From Lentisphaeria bacterium UBA1784 (GTDB taxonomy: Bacteria; Verrucomicrobiota; Lentisphaeria; Victivallales; Victivallaceae): DNA of 13,651 nt. A model generated the notes under the pieces. That model did not search any database. It saw nothing but the letters and a program-made list of their open reading frames with translations, and was not told the DNA's origin. Shown here one piece after another: positions 5,907 to 12,960 of the stretch. Positions within the stretch are counted from its first letter, which is position 1. Every line of letters begins with the position of its first letter. The DNA lies in the NCBI GenBank assembly GCA_002315455.1, contig DCGG01000089.1, positions 13,966-27,616 of the forward strand. The letters are read 5' to 3'. Both the position numbers and the translations under genes were made by a program.

Positions 5907-8252
5907 CTATTTCAGCAGTCCGTCGATGCCCAGCCAGGACTGGACCACGGGGCCGAACTTGATGAAGACCGGCGCAAACACGATGCAGACCATGCTCATC
6001 AACTTGATGAGGATGTTCAGCGCCGGACCGCTGGTATCCTTGCAGGGATCGCCGACCGTGTCGCCGATGACCGCCGCACCGTGGGTGGGATTCTTGCTGC
6101 CATCGGCCAACTTCTTGCCGCCGTGGGCGCCGTTTTCGATGTACTTCTTGGCGTTGTCCCAAGCGCCGCCGGCGTTGTTCAGCATGGTCGCCAGCACGAA
6201 GCCGGAGGCGAGTCCGCCGGCCAGCAAGCCCATGACGCCGGGCAGTCCGAGGATCAGTCCGGTGAGCACCGGGATCAGGATCGCAAGCAGGGACGGGACC
6301 AGCATCTCCTTCTGGGCGCCAGCGGTGGAAATGGCAACGCATCGGGCGTAGTCCGGCTTCTCCTTGCCCTCCATGATGCCGGGCATCGCCTGGAACTGGC
6401 GGCGGACCTCCTCCACCATCTTTCCGGCGGCGCGGCCCACGGCCTTCATGGTCATGGCGCAGAAGAGGAAGGCGGCCATGGATCCGATGAAAAGTCCGCC
6501 GATCAACAGCGGATTGATGGCGGTGATCTGATACTCCGCCACGAAATCGAGGATGCTCTTCCTGGCGATGTCCGCCACGTTCACGCTGGAATCCAGCCGG
6601 GCGATCCAAATCTTGCACTCCTCGATGAAGCTGGCCAGAAGGGCGAGGGCGGTCAGCGCCGCACTGCCGATGGCGAAGCCTTTGCCGGTGGCGGCGGTGG
6701 TGTTCCCGAGGGAATCCAGCGCATCGGTGCGGCCCCGGACTTCAGAGGGCAACCCGGACATCTCCGCGTTGCCGCCGGCGTTGTCGGCGATGGGCCCATA
6801 GGCGTCGGTGGCGAGGGTGATCCCCAGCGTGGAAAGCATGCCGACCGCGGCGAAACCAACACCGTAGAGCCCCATGGAGAAGGCTCCGTCCACGCCGGAA
6901 AAGCCTCCGGCGAATCCAAAGGCGCAGAGAATGCCGATAACGATGGTGACCACAGGAACGCCGCTGGAGTACATCCCGGTGGCGAGTCCGTCGATGATGG
7001 TGGTGGCGGGCCCCATCTGGGCCTGCGATGCAATCCCCTTGGTGGGACCGTATTCACTGCTGGTGTAGTACTCCGTGGCCTGGCCGATGATGACGCCAGC
7101 CAGCAATCCGGAAATCACGCTGCCGAAGATGCCCCACGTAATGAAATCCATCCGGATGAGGACGAGAAGCGCAAAAAGGATCATGATGGAACTGCCGAGC
7201 GTTCCCGTCAGCAGACTGCGGAGCAACTGTTTCTGGCTGGCGCCCTCCTTGCAGCGGACCAGTCCGATGCCGATAAGGGAGAGCAGCGTCCCGATGCCGG
7301 CCACGATCATGGGGGCTGTCACCAGCCTGATCCCGAGGTTGACGTCGTTGTTCCGGGCGGCCACTGCCGCGCCGAGGGCCGCGGTGGCGAGGATGCTGCC
7401 GCAGTAGGATTCGTAGAGATCCGCGCCCATGCCGGCCACGTCGCCCACGTTGTCGCCCACGTTGTCGGCGATGGTGGCGGGGTTCCGGGGGTCATCCTCG
7501 GGGATGCCGGCTTCCACCTTGCCCACGAGGTCCGCGCCCACGTCAGCGGCCTTGGTGTAGATGCCGCCGCCCACCCGGGCGAAGAGGGCCTGCGTGGAGG
7601 CTCCCATGCCGAAGGTGATCATCGTGGTGGTGATGTGGACCAGCCGTTCGGTGGCGGAGCATCCGGCGGGGACCAGTTCCATGCCCCAGAGCGAAAGTCC
7701 GGTGGCCATGTGGCAGGGAGTATAGACCAGCTTGTCGAGGATGAAGAACCAGAGGCAGATGTCCAGCAACCCGAAGCCCACCACCACCATGCCCATGACG
7801 GCGCCGGAGCGGAAGGCCACCTGAAGCCCGCGGTTCAGTCCTTCGCTGGCGGCCTGCGCGGTGCGGTTGGAGGCGCGGGTGGCAGTTTTCATGCCGATGT
7901 ATCCGCAGAGGCCGGAGAAGAATCCGCCGGTGAGGAACGCCACCGGAACGAAGGGGTTCTGGATCTTGAAGAAGGCGAGGACCGAGAAGATCACAAAGAG
8001 CACCGCAAAGACTACGCCCACCACCTTGTATTGGCGGTAGAGGTAGGCCATGGCACCCTCCCGGACGAATCCGGCGATCTCCTGCATCCGGCCGGAACCC
8101 TCCCCGGCCTTCAGCATCTTTCTGTAGAATAATGCCGCCATGAGCAGGGCGACGATGGCCGCGAAGGGCGCGACGTACCAGAGACCGGGAATGCATCCGG
8201 CGCAGGACGGGGCCGCGCACGAGGCGGCGGCAAAAATGGTTGAAAGATTCAT
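5907..8252 (-). CDS. hppA: Membrane-bound ion-pumping pyrophosphatase (K+-dependent type)
   Basis: Integral membrane enzyme that hydrolyses pyrophosphate and couples it to export of H+ and/or Na+. The protein is 781 residues with about 16 hydrophobic segments. The substrate site is intact: KAADVGADLVGKVEAGIPED (234-253), then DDPRNPATIADNVGDNVGD (253-271), and the C-terminal GDTVGDPCKDTSGPALNILI (730-749). The segment GNTTAATGKGFAIG (516-529) has Ala520 and Gly523 at the positions that distinguish the K+-requiring subfamily from the K+-independent one, which has Lys and Thr. Whether it pumps Na+, H+ or both cannot be read with certainty. The N-terminus carries three Cys (C12, C17, C20) before the first helix. 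The ATG at 8252 was chosen over an ATG at 8372 because a perfect AGGAGG sits 8 nt upstream and the longer frame would run through the candidate promoter. Likely first gene of an hppA-ligA unit. Confidence 0.96.
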   Translation of the reverse strand: MNLSTIFAAASCAAPSCAGCIPGLWYVAPFAAIVALLMAALFYRKMLKAGEGSGRMQEIAGFVREGAMAYLYRQYKVVGVVFAVLFVIFSVLAFFKIQNPFVPVAFLTGGFFSGLCGYIGMKTATRASNRTAQAASEGLNRGLQVAFRSGAVMGMVVVGFGLLDICLWFFILDKLVYTPCHMATGLSLWGMELVPAGCSATERLVHITTTMITFGMGASTQALFARVGGGIYTKAADVGADLVGKVEAGIPEDDPRNPATIADNVGDNVGDVAGMGADLYESYCGSILATAALGAAVAARNNDVNLGIRLVTAPMIVAGIGTLLSLIGIGLVRCKEGASQKQLLRSLLTGTLGSSIMILFALLVLIRMDFITWGIFGSVISGLLAGVIIGQATEYYTSSEYGPTKGIASQAQMGPATTIIDGLATGMYSSGVPVVTIVIGILCAFGFAGGFSGVDGAFSMGLYGVGFAAVGMLSTLGITLATDAYGPIADNAGGNAEMSGLPSEVRGRTDALDSLGNTTAATGKGFAIGSAALTALALLASFIEECKIWIARLDSSVNVADIARKSILDFVAEYQITAINPLLIGGLFIGSMAAFLFCAMTMKAVGRAAGKMVEEVRRQFQAMPGIMEGKEKPDYARCVAISTAGAQKEMLVPSLLAILIPVLTGLILGLPGVMGLLAGGLASGFVLATMLNNAGGAWDNAKKYIENGAHGGKKLADGSKNPTHGAAVIGDTVGDPCKDTSGPALNILIKLMSMVCIVFAPVFIKFGPVVQSWLGIDGLLK

Positions 8253-8260
8253 GAGAGGGA

Positions 8261-8266
8261 CCTCCT
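8261..8266 (-). promoter_or_regulatory. Ribosome binding site of hppA
   Basis: AGGAGG (continuing into T) on the minus strand, 8 nt from the ATG at 8252. It is the strongest Shine-Dalgarno in the window and fixes the hppA start. Confidence 0.85.
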
Positions 8267-8343
8267 GTTGTTGCCGGGATCTTCCGATATTTCGGGAAAA
8301 AGTGCCGGGCGGTTTGAAAAAAGCACGAAGTTGCTCACTCTTT

Positions 8344-8372
8344 AACATACTTTCAGAAAGATTCGATTGCAA
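8344..8372 (-). promoter_or_regulatory. Candidate hppA promoter
   Basis: On the minus strand: -35 TTGCAA (8367-8372), 17-nt spacer, -10 TATGTT (8344-8349). Each box matches four of six consensus bases. Transcription would start near 8337, leaving a leader of about 85 nt. Assigned by pattern only. Confidence 0.45.
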
Positions 8373-8395
8373 GATGGGGCAAGCGGTGTTACATT
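8367..8395 (+). promoter_or_regulatory. Candidate lysS promoter sharing the hppA -35 hexamer
   Basis: On the plus strand: -35 TTGCAA (8367-8372, its own reverse complement), 17-nt spacer, -10 TACATT (8390-8395), preceded by an extended -10 TG at 8387-8388. An A-rich discriminator follows. Transcription would start near 8402 and give a lysS leader of about 180 nt. The two divergent promoters could not be occupied at the same time. Confidence 0.4.
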
Positions 8396-8440
8396 AAAAA
8401 AGAGACATTTTCTACGATGGGATCCCTGGATCTCCGTCTT

Positions 8441-8487
8441 CCGCCTCTCCCGGAGGCTTTGATGGACCTTTTTCGGGAAGGAGGCGG
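8441..8487 (+). promoter_or_regulatory. Long hairpin in the lysS leader
   Basis: CCGCCTC (8441-8447) plus TCCCG (8448-8452) are the exact reverse complement of CGGGA (8474-8478) and GAGGCGG (8481-8487), with a 2-nt bulge (8479-8480) and a 21-nt loop. Within the loop AGG (8454-8456) can also pair with CCT (8467-8469). A CCCTTTT tract follows 7 nt after the stem, too far for a canonical terminator. It could be an attenuator, an mRNA-stability element or a protein site. Confidence 0.5.
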
Positions 8488-8523
8488 GGTGTCCCTTTTG
8501 ACAGGTGAATATCGGCCTTCCGC

Positions 8524-8537
8524 CCGAAGCGCTTCGG
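8524..8537. promoter_or_regulatory. 14-bp perfect palindrome upstream of lysS
   Basis: CCGAAGC/GCTTCGG (8524-8537) is a perfect palindrome ending 45 nt before the lysS ATG. Overlapping it, CGC-TTCG-GCG (8530-8539) would form a short stem capped by a stable UUCG tetraloop in RNA. It may be an operator or an RNA element; no regulator is identified. Confidence 0.35.
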
Positions 8538-8582
8538 CGGAGCGTCCGCAAACGAATATCAGCAGAGAAAGCAAGAAACATC

Positions 8583-10094
8583 ATGAGCGAAAACGAGACC
8601 CCTGAAGTTCCCGTTGTCAACACCAGCGATATTTTCTCCCAGCGCGTCGCCAAGGTGGCCGAGCTGGAAAAGGCCGGAGTAAAACCCTTCGGCGCCGCCT
8701 TCCCAGACGTGAAGCGGATCGCCGCCGTCCGAGAGAGTTTCGTCCCGCCCGCGGAGGGGGAGACGGAGCCCGCGCCGCAACCCTGCCGGGTGGCCGGCCG
8801 GCTCATGGCCAAGCGGGGCATGGGCAAGTCGATCTTCTGTGATCTGCGGGACAGTTCCGGCAAGATTCAGCTTTTCGCCGGCAAGAGCGACCTTGGCGAC
8901 GATGCCTTCGCCGCCTTCAAGAAGGTCGACATCGGCGACATCATCGGCGTGGACGGCGAACTTTTTGTCACCCGCATGGGCGAATTGACCATCCGGATCA
9001 AAAAGTGCGAACTGCTCTCCAAATCCCTGCGCCCCCTGCCGGAGAAGTTCCACGGCCTCACCGACATGGAGGCCCGCTACCGTCAGCGCTACCTCGACAT
9101 GATCATGAATGAGGAGAGTTGCGCCGTCCTCAAGAAGCGCTCCGTGATCCTCCGGGAACTGCGGAACTACCTCGACGAGAAGGGCTACATGGAGGTGGAG
9201 ACTCCCATGCTCCAGTCCATCCCCGGCGGCGCGGCGGCGACCCCCTTCAAAACCCACTACAACGCCCTCAACATGGATATGTTCCTGCGGATCGCCACCG
9301 AACTTTCGCTCAAGAAACTGCTGGTCGGCGGCTTCGAGAAGGTCTTCGAGATCAACCGGAACTTCCGCAACGAGGGCATGGACCGCAAGCACAATCCCGA
9401 ATTCACCGCCATCGAACTCTATCAGGCCTACGGCAGTTGCCAGACCATGATGGACCTGGTGGAGGATATGATCCGGACTCTGGCCATGCGGATCAACGGC
9501 ACCACCGTGGTCCACGTGGGCGGCCGGGACATCGACCTCGGCAAGCCCTTCCGCAAGGCGACCTATCACGACCTCGTCCGGGGTGCGGCGGGTGCCGACT
9601 GGTTCGAACTCCCCCGGGAGGAGAAGTACAAGCGCGCCAAGGAACAGCTCAAACTGCAGGTCTTCCCCACCTGGACCGATCTGGAACTCACCCACGAAGT
9701 CTATGAAAAAATGGTGGAGGATACCCTCATCGAACCCACCTTCGTCACCCGGCTCCCCATGGAACTGGTGCCCCTCGCCAAAAAGTGTACCGACGATCCC
9801 ACGCTCGTGGACGTCTATGAACTGGAGATCAACGGGCAGGAGATCTCTCCCGGATACACCGAACTCAACGATCCTCTCGATCAGCGGGCGCGGCTCATGC
9901 ATCAGGCCACGCTCTCCGGCAAGGACCCCGCGCAAGCGGTGGACGAGGATTTCCTCACCGCGCTGGAGTACGGCATGCCTCCCACCGGCGGCATGGGCAT
10001 GGGCATCGACCGGCTGGTGATGCTCCTCACCGGAGCGGATTCCATCCGCGACGTGATCCTCTTCCCCCAGATGCGGATCAAGGCCGGCGAATAA
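8583..10094 (+). CDS. lysS: Lysyl-tRNA synthetase, class II
   Basis: Cytoplasmic enzyme that charges tRNA-Lys. The 503-residue length is normal for the bacterial class II form. An OB-fold anticodon-binding domain (about 68-145) precedes the catalytic domain with motif 1 near YMEVETPMLQ (202-211), motif 2 VFEINRNFRNEG (254-265) followed by HNPEFTAIELY (270-280), and motif 3 GMGMGIDRLVMLL (470-482). Two normally conserved places differ: the segment usually reading EI-x-N-x-[FY]-[ST]-E is EISPGYTE (420-427), so Pro423 stands where the lysine-site Asn is expected, and AATPF (218-222) replaces AARPF. The ATG at 8583 gives a usual MSEN-type N-terminus; a GTG at 8505 in frame lacks a properly spaced Shine-Dalgarno. 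The RBS before 8583 (AGAGAAAG) is weak. It precedes the phosphoesterase gene by 18 bp. Confidence 0.95.
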   Translation: MSENETPEVPVVNTSDIFSQRVAKVAELEKAGVKPFGAAFPDVKRIAAVRESFVPPAEGETEPAPQPCRVAGRLMAKRGMGKSIFCDLRDSSGKIQLFAGKSDLGDDAFAAFKKVDIGDIIGVDGELFVTRMGELTIRIKKCELLSKSLRPLPEKFHGLTDMEARYRQRYLDMIMNEESCAVLKKRSVILRELRNYLDEKGYMEVETPMLQSIPGGAAATPFKTHYNALNMDMFLRIATELSLKKLLVGGFEKVFEINRNFRNEGMDRKHNPEFTAIELYQAYGSCQTMMDLVEDMIRTLAMRINGTTVVHVGGRDIDLGKPFRKATYHDLVRGAAGADWFELPREEKYKRAKEQLKLQVFPTWTDLELTHEVYEKMVEDTLIEPTFVTRLPMELVPLAKKCTDDPTLVDVYELEINGQEISPGYTELNDPLDQRARLMHQATLSGKDPAQAVDEDFLTALEYGMPPTGGMGMGIDRLVMLLTGADSIRDVILFPQMRIKAGE

Positions 10095-10112
10095 GCCGCG
10101 TCCCTCTGCGAG

Positions 10113-11429
10113 ATGGGGAGGTTCCGGCATCGTTTCTGGCTGCTTCTGCTGCTCCTGCCGCTTCTGCTTGCGGCAGGGGAACTCCGGGTCCTTGTGACGG
10201 CCGATCTCCATGGCAACATGGAGGGATTGTGCCGTCTTGCGGTGCCGATCCGGCAGATACGGCCTCCCCGCGTCGCCATCGACCTGGGGGACCTCGTCCA
10301 GAGCGGCTGGATCGCCGACCGATTGGACGGCATTCCCATGGCGGACCTCCTCAACCAACAGCATTACGACCTCTTTCTGCCCGGAAACCACGATTTTGAA
10401 CTGGGCGGCGCCGCGCTCGGACGGATGCTGAAGCGTTTTCAGGGGAAGGTCCTCGGCGCGGATTGGGATTGGCCGGGCGTCTGTACGCCCGTCAAGTGGG
10501 TGCTGATCCGGCGGGGCGGAGTTTCCGTCGCCTTCATCGGCCTCGCCGAACCCCGGCAGTATCAGCGAATGCTTCCCTGCGATGGCGCTTCTTTTCTCCC
10601 CGCCGCCGCCGCGCTTGCCGCCGTGGAACGGGAGGTCTTTGCCGCATCTCCCGACGTAGTGATCCTTGCCTGTCACAGGGGGCGTTTCTCTGCATCCGGG
10701 CGGCTGGCCGATCTGACGGGCCGTTTTCCATGGATCGACGTGGTTCTGGGCGCTCACACACATGAGACCGTCCCCGGCGCACGGCTCGGACGTGCGTTCT
10801 TCGTCCAGCCGGGACATCATGCCGCAACGGCGGCGGAACTGACGCTCCTCACCGATGAGGCGGGGAAGATGCCGCCCCGCATCACCTCCCGTTTGCTCCG
10901 CCCCGCACCGGAGGTCCCCGCGGACCCTGAATGCGCCGCCATCGTTTCCGCCGCGCAGACGGAAGTGCAGAAGCAGGTCTCCGGGAAGCGTTACCGCCTG
11001 ACTTTGCCGCCGGGGGAAGCGCTTGCCAAGGCGTTGCTTAACGTCGGAGACGCCACTGCGGCACTGGTCCTTTTTTCGGGGAAGGCGCCGGAGATCCCGA
11101 CGAATCTGGACGCGCATCAGCTTTTTCAACTGTTTCCCTACCGCAACGAAGTCTGCACCGTGGAACTGACCCGGGACCAGCTTCGGAGCGTGGTGGAGAC
11201 GGTGATCCGCCGCAAGTGGAAGAAGATGCAGTTGACGGCGGCGGGATTCACCATGACGCTGAACGGGAAAAATAAACTGACCCACTTCTCCGCGCCGGAC
11301 CGAGTGGTACTGGCCGCATCCGACTACGTCATGACCAGCCTTGCGCGGGATCTCCCCTTTGTCCGGGCGAAGTGCCGCCGCACCGGGATCGGAGAACGGG
11401 AAGCGTTGGAAAAGTTTCTGGCGCTCTGA
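10113..11429 (+). CDS. Secreted metallophosphoesterase of the 5'-nucleotidase (UshA-like) type, with reduced C-domain
   Basis: 438 residues. A basic N-terminus and a leucine-rich signal peptide (about 9-21, cleavage plausible near Ala21/Gly22) point to export; there is no lipobox Cys. All five calcineurin-like metal-site blocks are present: TADLHGN (D31, H33), DLGD (D60), GNHDFE (N92, H93), ACHRG (H188) and GAHTHE (H215, H217). The region after about residue 295 resembles a shortened 5'-nucleotidase C-terminal domain: QLFPYRNEVCTVELTRDQL (339-357) matches the family's F-P-[YF]-x-N...L-x-G-x-x-L pattern. The usual N-x-G-G-I-R substrate-domain block is not visible. A role in hydrolysing nucleotides or other phosphoesters in the periplasm is inferred; the substrate cannot be predicted. 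It follows lysS by 18 bp without a strong Shine-Dalgarno, so it is probably read from the lysS transcript. Confidence 0.85.
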   Translation: MGRFRHRFWLLLLLLPLLLAAGELRVLVTADLHGNMEGLCRLAVPIRQIRPPRVAIDLGDLVQSGWIADRLDGIPMADLLNQQHYDLFLPGNHDFELGGAALGRMLKRFQGKVLGADWDWPGVCTPVKWVLIRRGGVSVAFIGLAEPRQYQRMLPCDGASFLPAAAALAAVEREVFAASPDVVILACHRGRFSASGRLADLTGRFPWIDVVLGAHTHETVPGARLGRAFFVQPGHHAATAAELTLLTDEAGKMPPRITSRLLRPAPEVPADPECAAIVSAAQTEVQKQVSGKRYRLTLPPGEALAKALLNVGDATAALVLFSGKAPEIPTNLDAHQLFQLFPYRNEVCTVELTRDQLRSVVETVIRRKWKKMQLTAAGFTMTLNGKNKLTHFSAPDRVVLAASDYVMTSLARDLPFVRAKCRRTGIGEREALEKFLAL

Positions 11430-11433
11430 CCGT

Positions 11434-12960
11434 TTACCGTGAGAATACGGTCCTGCCGGCCTTCAGGGTGCAGAGGCTGCCCGATGCCGGAGTGGCCGGC
11501 GAGCGGAAATCCTCGGGTGCTTCCAGCTCGTCCGGATCGAATATCACAAGATCAGCCATGGCACCGGTCCTGACGAGGCCCCGCTCCTTCAATCCGAAGA
11601 TCTCGGCGGTCAGTCCGGTGGCCCGGCGGACCGCCTCCTCGGGAGAAACGCCCGACTCCAACAACTGTTTCAGAAAGCGGGGCAGCGTCCCGAAGGCCCT
11701 CGGATGGGCCCTGCCGAAGCGTTCGTCGGCGGGAAGGGCGTTCCCGTCGCTGCCGGCCACGGTGAAGGGCAAGGCGAGGATGCGTTTCAGATTTTCCTTG
11801 CTCATGCCGGAGAAGGCAGCGGTGGTCCCGGCGGCATCGGCGGCGAGGAGTTCCGTCACCGCCAGCGCCGGATCGGGGCCGCAACTGCTCAGGGGAAGGC
11901 CCTGCTGACTCTGATAGGCAGGGGCGGCGGTGGAAACGAGGGTCACGGTGTCCCAGTAGCCGGCGGAACGCCCGTTCCGGATCTCCTCCGCAAGGCGGAG
12001 CCTCGCCTCCGGGGCCTGAAGCCGTTTGCCGATGGCGGAATCGTCAAGGTCCGCCCATTTTCCCGGAAGGATCACGCTCAACTGGGTCATGCTCCGGGTG
12101 TAGGGATAGCGGTCGCAGGTGACCCGGATGCCCCGTTCCCGGGCCTCCCGGATCATCTCGATGGCCCGGTCCAGTTTGGAGAAGTTCGCCGCTCCGGCGG
12201 TTTTGAAGTGGCTGACGTGAAGTTTCTTCAGTCCGGCTTCCCGGGCGCACAGGATCATCTCCTCCAGAGACTCCAGCAGCCGGTCGCCCTCGCTTCGCAG
12301 GTGGACGGTGCAGATTTTGTCCCGCTTCGCCGCCACCCGCATTAAAGCCGTTACTTCGGATTCCGGCGCAAACTTCCCCGGTACGTAGAGAAGTCCGAAG
12401 GAGAACCCCAGCGCCCCCTGCTCCAGAGTCTCGTCGGCGAGGCGGAGCATCTCCCGGAGTTCTCCGGGGGAAAGGGTCTCCTTTTCGTAACCTGCCGCCG
12501 CAGCCCGGAGGGTGTTGTGCCCCGCCAGCAGTTCCATGTCCATGGCAGGAGCGCACTCCGCCACGCGGGCACGGTACCCGGCAAGGGTGTCCCAGGTCAG
12601 CGGAAAACTGTAGTTGGCGTAAAGTTCCTCCAGATGCTCCCGGTTCCGTGAGGTCAGCGGAAAAGCGGAGAGGCCGCAGTTTCCCGCGATCTCGCAGGTG
12701 ACACCCTGCGAGACCTTGCTGAAGGCCTCCGGCGCCGCCGGAAGCGACAGGTCGCTGTGGCCGTGGGCATCAATGAATCCGGGCGCGAGGACTGCTCCCC
12801 TGAATTCAAGGATGCGTTCCGCCGCCGCGCCGCCGGAAGCCCCCGGTTCCAGCGCGAGGATCCGTCCGTCGCCGACGAGCACTTCCCCTTTGCGGAGGGG
12901 GGCGCCGGAACCGTCGGCGATCCAAACGTTTTTAATCTTGATGGAGCAGCTTCCAGACAC
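11434..12960 (-). CDS. Amidohydrolase of the N-acyl-D-amino-acid deacylase (D-aminoacylase) family
   Basis: Cytoplasmic metal-dependent hydrolase, 508 residues from a GTG start. Family marks occur in order: the beta-sandwich start IKIKNVWIADGSG (7-19), metal-binding H66 and H68 in GFIDAHGHSD, the bridging Cys95 in AGNCGLS, H220 in VHLRSEG, HVSHFK (H248, H251), the catalytic Asp405 in VAGSDGNALP, RAHPRAFGTLPRFL (417-430) and GAMADLVIFDPDEL (466-479). These match the metal, Cys and Asp positions known from D-aminoacylases, which remove acyl groups from N-acyl-D-amino acids; D-Glu- or D-Asp-specific relatives share them. The GTG at 12960 has GGAG (12968-12971) 7 nt upstream and overlaps the upstream gene by 29 nt. 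An in-frame ATG at 13026 would add 22 unconserved residues and a 95-nt overlap. The 3' end lies 4 bp from the convergent phosphoesterase stop. Confidence 0.85.
   Translation of the reverse strand: MSGSCSIKIKNVWIADGSGAPLRKGEVLVGDGRILALEPGASGGAAAERILEFRGAVLAPGFIDAHGHSDLSLPAAPEAFSKVSQGVTCEIAGNCGLSAFPLTSRNREHLEELYANYSFPLTWDTLAGYRARVAECAPAMDMELLAGHNTLRAAAAGYEKETLSPGELREMLRLADETLEQGALGFSFGLLYVPGKFAPESEVTALMRVAAKRDKICTVHLRSEGDRLLESLEEMILCAREAGLKKLHVSHFKTAGAANFSKLDRAIEMIREARERGIRVTCDRYPYTRSMTQLSVILPGKWADLDDSAIGKRLQAPEARLRLAEEIRNGRSAGYWDTVTLVSTAAPAYQSQQGLPLSSCGPDPALAVTELLAADAAGTTAAFSGMSKENLKRILALPFTVAGSDGNALPADERFGRAHPRAFGTLPRFLKQLLESGVSPEEAVRRATGLTAEIFGLKERGLVRTGAMADLVIFDPDELEAPEDFRSPATPASGSLCTLKAGRTVFSR

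Larger units (their letters stand above)
8253..8582. other. Divergent hppA/lysS intergenic regulatory region
   Basis: A 330-bp non-coding region between two divergent genes. It contains a candidate promoter for each direction sharing the TTGCAA hexamer at 8367-8372, the hppA Shine-Dalgarno, a long interrupted inverted repeat (8441-8487) and a 14-bp perfect palindrome (8524-8537) in the lysS leader. On the hppA side the roughly 85-nt leader holds only weak structure (GTGC and GCAC separated by 17 nt and followed by TTTTT; the small inverted repeat CCGA-AATA-TCGG). No known riboswitch or T-box signature was recognised. Confidence 0.7.

Noticed and set aside
7437..7470. Short DNA tandem repeat within hppA
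   Set aside because: It encodes the conserved NVGDNVGD substrate motif, so protein constraint explains it.
5880..8132. A 750-codon plus-strand frame opposite hppA
   Set aside because: His/Gly/Asp-rich low-complexity translation with no motif, antisense to an unmistakable pyrophosphatase.
8498..8503. Perfect -35 consensus TTGACA upstream of lysS
   Set aside because: At 16-18 nt downstream there are only G+C-rich hexamers, with no plausible -10 box.
8417..8605. A 62-codon upstream frame overlapping the lysS start (possible leader peptide)
   Set aside because: No Shine-Dalgarno, not lysine-rich, and it covers the leader hairpin and palindrome, which explain the sequence better.
8559..11285. 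A 908-codon minus-strand frame opposite lysS and the phosphoesterase
   Set aside because: It spans two well-supported genes and their junction and shows no domain; shadow of G+C-rich codon usage.
11436..11451. Small inverted repeat ACCGT-GAGAAT-ACGGT between the convergent genes as a bidirectional terminator
   Set aside because: The stem is only 5 bp, starts inside the deacylase stop codon and has no T-run in either direction.
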